Of a stretch of DNA of 64,000 nt, positions 20,201 through 27,160 are shown piece by piece. Made by a program: the position numbers and the translations under genes. The DNA is from GWE2-42-39 sp942493345 (lineage in GTDB: Bacteria > Bacteroidota > Bacteroidia > Bacteroidales > Prolixibacteraceae): the NCBI GenBank assembly GCA_942493345.1, contig OW818695.1, forward strand, positions 3,844,001 to 3,908,000, written 5' to 3'. Within the stretch, counting starts at the first letter, position 1; every line of letters begins with the position of its first letter. The notes under the pieces were generated by a model. It was not told where the DNA came from. It did no database searches and was given only the letters and a program-made list of their open reading frames with translations.

Positions 20201-21722
20201 CTTCTTTTTTCGTCCGTTTCGATTTTTCAAAACCCTCTTTTATAAATGTATATTGAATGAACGGAATAAGCAGCATGGCCACCAACAGGGAAATGCCTAG
20301 CGTGATGGAAACTGTCCAGGGGAAAAGTTGTACAAAATCCTGAAACATTCCTTTCAGGGTAAATAAGAACGGGAAGAAAGTGATACTGATAGCCAGTGTA
20401 GCTGAAAAAATAGCTTTGAAGAAACCTTTGGCGCTGCTGATGGCTGCATGCCAACGCGACATGCCGTGATCGAGCTTGTCCATATAGCTGTCAACAATTA
20501 CGATGGAATTGTCGACGATCATCCCCAATACCACAATCAGGGCGGCCAGGGTAACCGTATTCAGCTCCATTCCGCACAAAAGCATGATTCCCAGCGAAGC
20601 AAAAATCGTTATCGGGATTGACGTTGCAGCTACCGAAGCTACCCGTAACGGCAATAAAGCCATTGTTACCAGAATGACGGCACAAATAGCAATCAGCATT
20701 TCGAGCAGGAATGTTGTAATGGAGTCGCCTACTACTTTCGGTTGGTCGGCTATCCGTTCAATATTTACTCCTTCGGGTAGTTCTTCCTGAAATTGTTTCA
20801 GCACTTGATCGACTTCTTTTCCGTATTGTACGATATTATTTCCCTGTTGCATTTCCATCGAAATCAGCAGGCATTTGTGCCCGTTGTTGGTGATGTAGCT
20901 GTCCGGATCGGGGTATTCGCGCACCACGCGGGCCACATCTTTCAACCGGATAATATTTCCGGTCGGGTCGGAATAAATAATTTGCCCGGCGATATCCTGT
21001 TCGTTGGAATACGATTTTGAAATATGGATCGGCGCTACAACCTGACTGTTGTCGATGGTTCCGCTGGAAGTGGTAAATCCCTGTGTAAACAAATTGGCCA
21101 GCAAGGCCGACGAGCTGATTCCGTAATTGGTCAGTTTCTCTTTTTCCAGGTAAATGCTGATTTGTTCTTTCTGCAATCCGTAGTGACGCAGCTTCGAAAC
21201 CGACTCGATCCGACGCAGACGGCTTTCCAGCTCGTTCAGGTATTCTTCCAGTTCGCGGTATGTTTTATGGTCCGATTCGAGTGTAATCAGCAGCGCCGAA
21301 GTATCGCCAAAGTCGCTGTTCGACATCAGGGCCAGCACGCCGGATGGTAGTTGCATTTTAAAATTGGCGAGCCCATCGTTCAGTTTGGACCAAAATTCAT
21401 CCGAATTTCTCACATTGTCGTTTAGCTCGACAAAAACGATCATCATCCCGTCTTTCGAATACGAGTAGGTTTTCTTCTTTTTAATCTCTTTATAACCGAA
21501 CAGATACTTTTCGACTTCGGTGGTCAGTTGTTGTTCCACTTCATCGGAGCTTGCCCCGGGATACATGCCAATAACCAAACCCTGACGGATGGGGAAGGTA
21601 GGAAATTCCTGCCGGGGCATGACCAGCAATGCATACGCCCCAAGCCCAACCAACAGAACGGTAATCATGATTACGATCTGCCTGTACCGCATGGCAGATT
21701 CGACTATGCCTAATCGTTTCAT
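17256..21722 (-). CDS. RND efflux permease fused to a TolC-like outer-membrane factor
   Basis: One open frame of 1,488 residues joins two proteins that are normally separate. Residues 1 to about 1025 form a complete RND permease: an N-terminal anchor, YPGASSDEVEQ, the helix-4 segment GMIVDNSIVIVDSYM, and a final helix ending in AYWLIFRN. After a short linker, M1038 starts what looks like an intact signal peptide (MKPAILSIAVILIASTSLFA). It is followed by an OEP/TolC domain with two helical repeats to the end. No stop codon or frameshift separates them. Either signal peptidase releases the TolC part, translation restarts at M1038 (ATG at 18611), or the fusion works as one chain. The adaptor gene lies 2 bases upstream. 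Confidence 0.88.
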   Translation of the reverse strand: MKRLGIVESAMRYRQIVIMITVLLVGLGAYALLVMPRQEFPTFPIRQGLVIGMYPGASSDEVEQQLTTEVEKYLFGYKEIKKKKTYSYSKDGMMIVFVELNDNVRNSDEFWSKLNDGLANFKMQLPSGVLALMSNSDFGDTSALLITLESDHKTYRELEEYLNELESRLRRIESVSKLRHYGLQKEQISIYLEKEKLTNYGISSSALLANLFTQGFTTSSGTIDNSQVVAPIHISKSYSNEQDIAGQIIYSDPTGNIIRLKDVARVVREYPDPDSYITNNGHKCLLISMEMQQGNNIVQYGKEVDQVLKQFQEELPEGVNIERIADQPKVVGDSITTFLLEMLIAICAVILVTMALLPLRVASVAATSIPITIFASLGIMLLCGMELNTVTLAALIVVLGMIVDNSIVIVDSYMDKLDHGMSRWHAAISSAKGFFKAIFSATLAISITFFPFLFTLKGMFQDFVQLFPWTVSITLGISLLVAMLLIPFIQYTFIKEGFEKSKRTKKEGKRNLLDIIQQTYEKWLIKAFKHPKITIGGAFLSIAIGAIIFTQIPQRLLPIAERNQLAVEIYLPQGNSLEQTALVTDSLEKILKQDERVKSVTSFTGTSSPRFHTTYAPNLPAKNYAQFIVNTPSNKITEELLDEYSKKYEDYFPNAHIRFKQLDYQTAAFPVEVRISGNNISDLKSAADSLSVKLKNIPGLTWVHTNYEEMLPGARIDINATEANRLGITKTTVATNLAMRFNGLPLTTLWENDYPVSVKLKAERESETSYDDIENEYIHSFIPGISVPLRQIADVNADWTQGQIVHRNGVRTISIMGDVDRGINIKKVFRDVKKIADKQLLPQGTRLEYGGADEIDAEQLPQIMGGLVIAIFIIFLILVFHFRKVNLAALVLSSALLSLIGTVLGMLVMGVEFSLTSILGVVSLIGIIVRNGIIMLDYAEELRHHGKKTALEAAFEAGKRRMRPIFLTSAAASMGVIPMIISKSALWAPMGTVICFGTLTSMVLLVLFLPVAYWLIFRNTDKNKEKVTIDQISGNVKMKPAILSIAVILIASTSLFAQNKLTLEQCKTMALENNAQIKNQTIGIQSAEEVKKAAFTSYFPTVEATALSFRANNPMMEMKMEGGNLPVYDGNPAHLLTATQFAYFPGTTISMFEKGTVGMVTAIQPVFAGQRITTGNKLANLGIEVSQLQLISTKNETLYETEKQYWQIVSLNEKMKTLERYIQLVDTLHKEVNDAYQAGLITRNDLLKVELKQNELKMNRLKLENGIALAKMALCQYIGITYNPGINFTDELAKTDNPQAIYTDHQQALANRVEYQLLQKSTEAEKYQTKMQRGEYMPQLGVGVGGLYMDGITGDESSSIGMVFGTVNVPISGWWEASHKLKERKLKEEQNKNMVNDNTEKLLLQMQQARNTLDEAFEQVQLAEVSIRQAEENLKVSRDNYEAGMVNVSDMLEAQALVQSSNDNMTNLKCNYQLAKAKYLQVIGKYEQ

Positions 21723-21724
21723 AA

Positions 21725-22768
21725 TTATTTCATTATTTCGATGGTCGTGTTCTGATTGATTTTCTGATAACCTTCGGTGATGAGCAGATCGCCTGACGAC
21801 AAGCCATTTTTAATAACAACGCCATTGCTTACCAGCGAACCGGTTTCGACGGCTCGTTTTTCAGCTTTTCCCGAATTGGCTACAAAAACATATTTTTCGC
21901 CATTGCTATTTTGTTGAACGGCCGATAACGGAACAACAATACGGTTTTCAATTGCAGGGTTGCTGATGGTGGCTTCGCAAACCATTCCGGGTTTCAACGT
22001 TCCATCCGGATTATTCAATTCAACTTTTACGGTATAGGTGTGCGAAAGCGGATTGGAAAGTACCCCGATTTCTTTCACTTCGCCTTCAAATGACTGATCG
22101 CCAATGGCCGAAACTCGTACCTGAACTTTTTGTCCTTTGGCAATCCCGGTAATTTCATTTTCAGGAACAGGAATGCTCACTTTCACTTTCTCGATTTTTA
22201 CCAGTTGAAGTACCGGGTTTCCCGGAATAATGTTCATGCCCGGTTCAATCATCCGTTTCCCGATCATCCCGCTTGTGGGCGCATAAAGTTTGCAGTCTTT
22301 TATGTTTTTTTCTGACATCGAAGCCATCGATTTGGCTTGTTCCAGTCCGGTTTGAATTTCAACGTATTTGATTTCCGGAAGGCTTCCTTTTTTATAAACC
22401 GGGTCCAGCCGGTCGAAAGCATCCTGTGCTTGTTTTGCTTTCGAAAGCGCGATTTGGTAGGCATTTTGGTAGTTTTCGCTGTTCAAAACGGCCAGCAGTT
22501 GGCCTTTCGCAACGCTTTGCCCTTCATCGACCAGCACTTTTTCGACACTTCCGGCAACCAAAAAACTCAGAGGCACCGACACCGACTCTTCGATAGTCCC
22601 GATATACGATTGACCGGCGCTCCCTGAGTTTGTTTCCAGTTTCTGTGTTTTTACTTTAACCGCCTGATTTGAACCGGCAATTTGTGTGTTTTGTGTGCCG
22701 GAAGTGCATCCGGTCAGAAGGAATGCCCCAAGTGACAATCCAACTAAAAATTGTTTCATTCTTTTCAT
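21725..22768 (-). CDS. RND efflux adaptor lipoprotein
   Basis: A 347-residue membrane-fusion protein with a lipoprotein signal (GAFLLTGCTSG, acylated Cys at about residue 21) in place of a membrane helix. Lipoyl halves (GSVEKVLVDEGQSVAKGQLLAVL and LYAPTSGMIGKRMIEPGMNI), a helical hairpin between them and the C-terminal barrel domain are all present. It lies 2 bases upstream of the fused permease/outer-membrane factor gene and downstream of the TetR gene, forming the second RND efflux operon of the window. Confidence 0.92.
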   Translation of the reverse strand: MKRMKQFLVGLSLGAFLLTGCTSGTQNTQIAGSNQAVKVKTQKLETNSGSAGQSYIGTIEESVSVPLSFLVAGSVEKVLVDEGQSVAKGQLLAVLNSENYQNAYQIALSKAKQAQDAFDRLDPVYKKGSLPEIKYVEIQTGLEQAKSMASMSEKNIKDCKLYAPTSGMIGKRMIEPGMNIIPGNPVLQLVKIEKVKVSIPVPENEITGIAKGQKVQVRVSAIGDQSFEGEVKEIGVLSNPLSHTYTVKVELNNPDGTLKPGMVCEATISNPAIENRIVVPLSAVQQNSNGEKYVFVANSGKAEKRAVETGSLVSNGVVIKNGLSSGDLLITEGYQKINQNTTIEIMK

Positions 22769-22892
22769 GGCTTTATTTTTTAAAATGAGATTATTCTACT
22801 TAATATTCGCTTTTCTATTCCGTATTCAAAGAAAGTATTTTTCGAGACTAAAAAACTAAATTCATATTTTGGTCGGTAAAATATCAAAAAAA

Positions 22893-23480
22893 TTAACAGA
22901 AAATTTTGGGCGCAATTAAATTGATTGTTCTTTCCAGTTTTTCTTCATCAAGAAAGCCATCTTTTTCTATTGCATATTGAACAACACCCAAAAAAGCAGC
23001 CAAAAATATTTCGGCAACCCATGGAATTTCTTCCCGGGCAATCTCTTTGTATTCGCCTGAATCATAACCATCTTCCAGAATTCGAATAATATATTTTTGT
23101 TCAAATTCCATCATTTTGAAGAAAAGTTTTTTGGCATAACTCTCGGCGATGGAATCCTGTTTTATAATCCGGTACAGGTTCACTTTGTTAATTGCTTCCT
23201 TGTGAAACTCCAACGCATACGTTTTTATCTTATCCAGCATCTTTTTATGCTCTTCCACTCTGTCTTTTACATGCTGTCTCAAATTAAGGACTTCCATTTC
23301 CACAACGGCATCGAAAACCTCATTTTTGCTGATAAAATAATGATAGAGTGTGCTTTTCGCTTTTCCGCAGGCAATGGCAATTTCGTCCATGGTTGTTTTT
23401 TTCAGCCCGTACTGCTGAAATAACTTTTGAGCCTGGAGTAGGATTTCATTTTTTATTATTTCGTCTTTCTCTGTAATCAT
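22893..23480 (-). CDS. TetR family transcriptional regulator
   Basis: A 195-residue repressor. The N-terminal helix-turn-helix is complete: ILLQAQKLFQQYGLKKTTMDEIAIACGKAKSTLYHYFISKNEVFDAVVEME is the canonical TetR DNA-binding domain. A variable helical ligand-binding domain follows. It is divergent from the metY region and heads the adaptor and fused-pump operon, so it probably represses that operon until a pump substrate binds. The ATG at 23480 is preferred over an in-frame TTG at 23492. Confidence 0.92.
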   Translation of the reverse strand: MITEKDEIIKNEILLQAQKLFQQYGLKKTTMDEIAIACGKAKSTLYHYFISKNEVFDAVVEMEVLNLRQHVKDRVEEHKKMLDKIKTYALEFHKEAINKVNLYRIIKQDSIAESYAKKLFFKMMEFEQKYIIRILEDGYDSGEYKEIAREEIPWVAEIFLAAFLGVVQYAIEKDGFLDEEKLERTINLIAPKIFC

Positions 23481-23510
23481 CGTTTCGACCAATTTCGTTT
23501 TTTAGTAGTG

Positions 23511-23518
23511 CAAATATA
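23511..23518 (-). promoter_or_regulatory. Putative -7 element of the tetR-efflux operon
   Basis: TATATTTG on the minus strand lies 31 bases before the tetR start codon and fits TAnnTTTG. A clear upstream TTTG is not seen at 19-21 bases. Confidence 0.4.
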
Positions 23519-23662
23519 AATTGTTATCTATATTCATTCGCATTTTTTAATGTGATTTTTTTATATGATTGCTGTTTCTTTAACATTCAGGAGATGTTTT
23601 TTACATTTCCGAAATGAATATTAAATTTTTGTTTCTCTGGTTTAAACTTTTTCATTCCGAAT

Positions 23663-23692
23663 TTTGTTTTCTCAAAAAAGAATGTATGTTTG
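23663..23692 (+). promoter_or_regulatory. Promoter of the methionine leader-metY transcript
   Basis: TTTG (23663-23666), an 18-base spacer and TATGTTTG (23685-23692) match the Bacteroidota promoter. The predicted start near 23699 is only about 17 bases before the leader ORF and more than 400 bases before metY, so a long structured leader RNA is expected. Confidence 0.65.
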
Positions 23693-23705
23693 CATCAACT
23701 AAAAA

Positions 23706-23786
23706 GGCATAATAAATGAAAATTTATTCTGAAAATAATAAAATTGTTACAGCTTACACATTGAGCTGCAATGACTTTATTATGCC
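23706..23786 (+). promoter_or_regulatory. Long-range inverted repeat in the metY leader RNA
   Basis: GGCATAATAAA (23706-23716) pairs perfectly with TTTATTATGCC (23776-23786). The left arm overlaps the leader start codon. The right arm overlaps the first Met codon of the Met run. A ribosome on the leader would break this pairing. Confidence 0.5.
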
Positions 23787-23811
23787 CTCCATGTCTATGA
23801 TAATGCGATAG
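23716..23811 (+). CDS. Methionine-rich leader peptide (candidate attenuator)
   Basis: A 31-codon ORF directly follows a strong promoter. Its last nine codons read M P S M S M I M R, so four of the last nine residues are methionine before a TAG stop. Only about 300 bases downstream begins metY, a methionine biosynthesis gene, followed by metA. The composition, position and overlap with RNA hairpins fit a ribosome-mediated attenuation leader that senses charged tRNA-Met. No S-box-like conserved core was found in this leader. Translation is inferred, not shown. Confidence 0.6.
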   Translation: MKIYSENNKIVTAYTLSCNDFIMPSMSMIMR

Positions 23812-23853
23812 CCTTCTTCAGTATGCTCGTTCATATTGCTTGAAGGCACTTCA
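23811..23853 (+). promoter_or_regulatory. Alternative hairpins after the Met leader ORF
   Basis: GCCTTC (23811-23816) can pair with GAAGGC (23842-23847), reinforced by GTATG with CATAT. A competing small hairpin TGAAG-GCA-CTTCA (23841-23853) is followed by TTTT. The two are mutually exclusive, as in an antiterminator/terminator switch, although the second stem is only 5 bp. Confidence 0.35.
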
Positions 23854-23875
23854 TTTTCGCAACCGTTTTTAAAAA

Positions 23876-24067
23876 TCAAGTTTAAAATTTTTGTTGTACC
23901 AATTGGATTTGTCCTGTTTGGCAAAAATAGTTTCAGAAAAGGATGCGGTTAAAGCATCATTGGTTTATCCTGAGGCTTTTGTATTGATCGGAATGAAAAA
24001 ACGGTTTGTGAATACACTGAATATCAACGGAGTAAAAATCAAATCCCGGATATTCAAATTCAGATAA
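23876..24067 (+). other. Open stretch without start codon between Met leader and metY
   Basis: A 63-codon frame closed by stops on both sides has a protein-like composition in its second half (VYPEAFVLIGMKKRFVNTLN) but no ATG before its last third. It may be a gene remnant or chance. I found no family match. Confidence 0.25.
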
Positions 24068-24107
24068 AAATATCAAAATAAAAAATAGAGCTTAAAAAAT
24101 TAATATC

Positions 24108-25412
24108 ATGACAGAGAGAAAATTACAATTCGAAACCTTGCAATTACACGCAGGACAACAGCCCGATCCAACCACCAATTCGCGTGCTGTACCGATTTAT
24201 CAGACTTCAGCGTATGTGTTCAACGATGCCGACCATGCAGCCAACTTGTTTGGACTGAAAGAATTCGGAAATATTTACACTCGGATCACGAATCCGACCA
24301 ACGATGTGTTCGAGAAGCGTATTGCCGCACTGGAAGGCGGAGTGGCTGCTCTTGCTGTTGCATCGGGACATGCGGCCCAGTTTATAACGTTTACAACCAT
24401 TCTGGGCATTGGCGACAATTTTGTGAGCTCACCTTATTTATATGGTGGTTCGTACAACCAGTTTACGGTTTCGTTCAAGCAACTGGGCATTGAGGCTCGT
24501 TTGGCCGAAGACCTGTCTATCGAGGCTTTTGAAAAGCTGATTGATGAAAAAACCAAGGCTATTTATCTGGAAACCATCGGAAACCCGGGGTTTGTTATTC
24601 CTGATTTCGATTTGTTTGCAGCGTTGGCAAAGAAATACGACATTCCGTTTATTGTCGACAATACATTTGCCGGAGGTGGCTACCTGTTCCGGCCAATCGA
24701 ACATGGCGCCGACATTGTTGTTGAGTCGGCTACCAAATGGATTAACGGACACGGGAACAGCATCGGCGGTGTGATTGTTGACGCCGGAACGTACAACTGG
24801 GGCAACGGTAAATTTCCCGGTTTTACCGAGCCGTCGCCGGGCTATCACGGGTTGAAATATTGGGATGTGTTTAATTTTGACGGACCATTCGGAAATATTG
24901 CTTTCATTACAAAAGCACGTGTTGAAGGATTGCGTGATTTTGGCCCGTCGCAAAGCCCATTCAACTCATTCCTGTTGATTAATGGTATTGAAACCCTTTC
25001 GCTGCGCCTCGACCGCCATGTGGAAAACACGCTGAAACTGGCGAAATGGCTGGAAAAACACCCGAAAGTTGAAAGTGTGAATTACCCGGGACTGGAAAGC
25101 AGCCCATCGTACCAACTGGCAAAGAAATATTTGCCAAAAGGTGCAGGCGGCGTACTTTCTTTTACGGTGAAAGGCGATAAGGAACAGACTAAAAATGTAG
25201 TGAACGAATTGAAACTGGTGAGCCATCTGGCCAATGTGGGCGATGCCAAAACGCTGATCATCCAGCCTGCTGCAACGACGCATCAGCAGTTGTCGGAAGA
25301 CGCGCAACGGGCTGCCGGTGTTACACCAACCCTGCTCCGTGTTTCGGTCGGGTTGGAACACATCGACGACATTATTGCCGACTTTGAACAAGCGCTGGCA
25401 AAAATTGGTTAA
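24108..25412 (+). CDS. metY: O-acetylhomoserine aminocarboxypropyltransferase (sulfhydrylase)
   Basis: MetY condenses O-acetylhomoserine with sulfide to give homocysteine using PLP. The 434-residue protein has the Cys/Met-metabolism PLP fold: TLQLHAGQQPDPTTNSRAVPIYQTSAYVF at the N terminus, the glycine loop ALEGGVAALAVASGHAAQF, and the Schiff-base lysine K210 in ESATKWINGHG. The length (about 430) and the VSVGLEHIDDIIADFEQAL end favour MetY over the shorter MetB/MetC. metA follows on the same strand, and its Glu111 predicts the matching acetyl substrate. The upstream Met-rich leader suggests methionine-dependent control. Confidence 0.95.
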   Translation: MTERKLQFETLQLHAGQQPDPTTNSRAVPIYQTSAYVFNDADHAANLFGLKEFGNIYTRITNPTNDVFEKRIAALEGGVAALAVASGHAAQFITFTTILGIGDNFVSSPYLYGGSYNQFTVSFKQLGIEARLAEDLSIEAFEKLIDEKTKAIYLETIGNPGFVIPDFDLFAALAKKYDIPFIVDNTFAGGGYLFRPIEHGADIVVESATKWINGHGNSIGGVIVDAGTYNWGNGKFPGFTEPSPGYHGLKYWDVFNFDGPFGNIAFITKARVEGLRDFGPSQSPFNSFLLINGIETLSLRLDRHVENTLKLAKWLEKHPKVESVNYPGLESSPSYQLAKKYLPKGAGGVLSFTVKGDKEQTKNVVNELKLVSHLANVGDAKTLIIQPAATTHQQLSEDAQRAAGVTPTLLRVSVGLEHIDDIIADFEQALAKIG

Positions 25413-25444
25413 TACATTTAGTTTTACATTGAAAAACTGTTTTT

Positions 25445-25530
25445 GGTTCTGTGAAAACCCTGTGTAGCTCTGTGGTGAATTAACTTAACCACAGAGTTGC
25501 ACAGAGAAAATCACAAGAGAATACAGAGAT
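25445..25530. repeat. CTCTGTGG-type inverted repeat
   Basis: CTCTGTGGT (25468-25476) pairs with ACCACAGAG (25488-25496), surrounded by further CTGTG/CACAG copies. The same family recurs at 54165-54275. It lies in the metY-metA spacer. Confidence 0.65.
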
Positions 25531-25555
25531 TTTGAAAATAAAAAACAAAAACGAC

Positions 25556-26473
25556 ATGCCACTTAATTTACCCGATCAGTTGCCAGCAATTGATCTTCTT
25601 CTGAAAGAAAATATTTTTGTGATTGACGAGACGCGTGCCAGCCATCAGGATATCAGGCCGTTGAAAATTGTTATCCTGAACCTGATGCCACAGAAAATTA
25701 CGACGGAAACAGATTTGTTGCGTTTGCTGTCGAATACGCCGTTGCAAATCGAAATAGATTTCATGAAAATTAAAGGCCATACGTCGAAAAACACGCCGGT
25801 TTCGCACATGAAACAATTCTACAAAGATTATGATGAAATCTTTAAAAAGAAATACGACGGGATGATTATTACCGGCGCCCCGGTCGAGCAATTGTCTTTC
25901 GAGGAAGTGGATTACTGGAACGAAATGAAGCAGATTTTCGATTGGTCCGAACACCACGTGACCTCAACTTTATTTATTTGCTGGGCTGCACAGGCTGGTT
26001 TGCACCATTATTATAATATTCCGAAATACCCGCTCGACAAAAAAATGTTCGGGGTTTTCCATCACACGCTTTCCGATGAACAGCTTCCTATTTTCCGTGG
26101 TTTCGACGATGAATATTATTTTCCGCACTCGCGCCATACGGAAATCAGGGAAGACGATATTCTGAAAGTTCCGCAACTGGAAATTATTTCGAAATCGGAA
26201 GAGTCGGGAGTAAATATTGTGCTTGCCAAGAATGGCCGTCAGCTCTTTGTTACCGGGCATTCGGAATATTCGCGCTACACGCTCGACAAGGAATACAAAC
26301 GCGATAAACAGAAGAATTTACCGATTGAAATTCCGAAGAATTATTATCCGAATGATAATCCGAAAAACATGCCTTCGATGAAATGGAAATCAACCGCTAA
26401 TTTATTATTTTCCAATTGGTTGAATTATTACGTGTACCAGGAAACGCCGTACAACCTGGACGATATTTCGTGA
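25556..26473 (+). CDS. metA: Homoserine O-acetyltransferase (MetA-type)
   Basis: MetA activates homoserine for methionine synthesis. The 305-residue protein has the MetA core: MPLNLPDQLPAIDLLLKENIFV at the start, the nucleophile C142 in ICWAAQAGLHHYYNI, and catalytic His/Glu motifs in the second half (RHTEIRE, VTGHSEYSRYTLDKEY). Residue 111 is Glu, in GAPVEQL. Family knowledge is that Glu111 selects acetyl-CoA whereas Gly selects succinyl-CoA, so this is predicted to be an acetyltransferase, consistent with the neighbouring metY. The ATG at 25556 matches the conserved family start; an in-frame TTG at 25532 is rejected. Confidence 0.94.
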   Translation: MPLNLPDQLPAIDLLLKENIFVIDETRASHQDIRPLKIVILNLMPQKITTETDLLRLLSNTPLQIEIDFMKIKGHTSKNTPVSHMKQFYKDYDEIFKKKYDGMIITGAPVEQLSFEEVDYWNEMKQIFDWSEHHVTSTLFICWAAQAGLHHYYNIPKYPLDKKMFGVFHHTLSDEQLPIFRGFDDEYYFPHSRHTEIREDDILKVPQLEIISKSEESGVNIVLAKNGRQLFVTGHSEYSRYTLDKEYKRDKQKNLPIEIPKNYYPNDNPKNMPSMKWKSTANLLFSNWLNYYVYQETPYNLDDIS

Positions 26474-26508
26474 AGTAAAAATTGCTTTTGTCAAATCATC
26501 AGGATTCA

Positions 26509-26571
26509 GTCATGCTGAATTTGTTTCAGGAGTTCATTTCTGCGGAGATGCCGAAACAAGTTCTGCATGAC
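26509..26571. repeat. REP-like imperfect palindrome (GTCATGCTGAA type)
   Basis: GTCATGCTGAATTTGTTTCA (from 26509) pairs imperfectly with the arm ending GCATGAC at 26571. Palindromes of this type are scattered between genes in Bacteroidota. It lies between metA and the terminator shared with rplS. Confidence 0.6.
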
Positions 26572-26575
26572 TTTA

Positions 26576-26616
26576 AAAAAAATAAGGCTTCCAATTTCGG
26601 AAGCCTTATTTTTTAA
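26576..26616. terminator. Bidirectional terminator between metA and rplS
   Basis: A perfect 15-bp stem (26578-26592 with 26599-26613, six-base loop) is flanked by A and T runs on both sides. It would stop both the convergent metA and rplS transcripts. Confidence 0.85.
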
Positions 26617-26629
26617 ACCCTTATCTGGT

Positions 26630-26977
26630 TTAGAATCTCTTTTCTTTAATACGGGCTTTTTTACCGGTTAAGCCACGCAGATAATACAATTTAGCCCTGC
26701 GTACGCTACCTTTTTTGTTGAGTTCGATTTCTTCGATAAACGGAGAGCTTATCGGAAAAATTCTCTCAACGCCCACATTTCCTGACATTTTACGCACTGT
26801 AAAAGTTTTGGTAAAACCAATTCCTTTTACCTGAATAACTACACCACGGTAGTTCTGGATACGCTCTTTGTTACCTTCCTTAATTTTGTAATGAACGGTA
26901 ATCGTGTCACCAGGGCCGAAATTAACGGTGGTTTCTTTTGGTTCGAATGCGTGTTCCGCTACTTTTAATAAGTCCAT
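26630..26977 (-). CDS. rplS: 50S ribosomal protein L19
   Basis: A 115-residue ribosomal protein located at the 30S-50S interface. Diagnostic sequence: FGPGDTITVHYKIKEGNKERIQNYRGVVIQVKG, then the TFTVRKMSGNVGVERIFP core and the basic C-terminal RRAKLYYLRGLTGKKARIKEK. The length is normal. It is monocistronic here, with its own strong promoter and a shared terminator, unlike the rpsP-rimM-trmD-rplS operon of many other bacteria. Confidence 0.97.
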   Translation of the reverse strand: MDLLKVAEHAFEPKETTVNFGPGDTITVHYKIKEGNKERIQNYRGVVIQVKGIGFTKTFTVRKMSGNVGVERIFPISSPFIEEIELNKKGSVRRAKLYYLRGLTGKKARIKEKRF

Positions 26978-27001
26978 TATTTCTAAGTTTTAGTGGCAAT
27001 A

Positions 27002-27020
27002 TTACTCATTTCACGAGTAA
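27002..27020 (-). promoter_or_regulatory. Hairpin in the rplS 5' leader
   Basis: TTACTC and GAGTAA form a 6-bp stem with a seven-base loop, 25 bases before the rplS start codon and within the predicted leader. Ribosomal-protein leaders often fold for autoregulation; that role here is only a suggestion. Confidence 0.3.
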
Positions 27021-27040
27021 GAGATTGCAAAATTGTGGCG

Positions 27041-27070
27041 CAAAAATAACAATTTTTAAATGATCTCAAA
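27041..27070 (-). promoter_or_regulatory. Promoter of rplS
   Basis: On the minus strand TTTG (27067-27070), an 18-base spacer and TATTTTTG (27041-27048). The predicted transcript has a leader of about 55 bases. Confidence 0.65.
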
Positions 27071-27160
27071 CATTTGCAGATGAATAATTTCAGATCAAAT
27101 TCAGTTGATTCTGAAAAATTATCATTTTTGCTGTCCGGTAAGTTGTCTGGATAAAACTAA

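Noticed and set aside
23493..24107. A SAM-I (S-box) riboswitch upstream of metY
   Set aside because: The conserved S-box core sequences could not be found by eye; the Met-rich leader ORF explains the region better. A covariance search would settle it.
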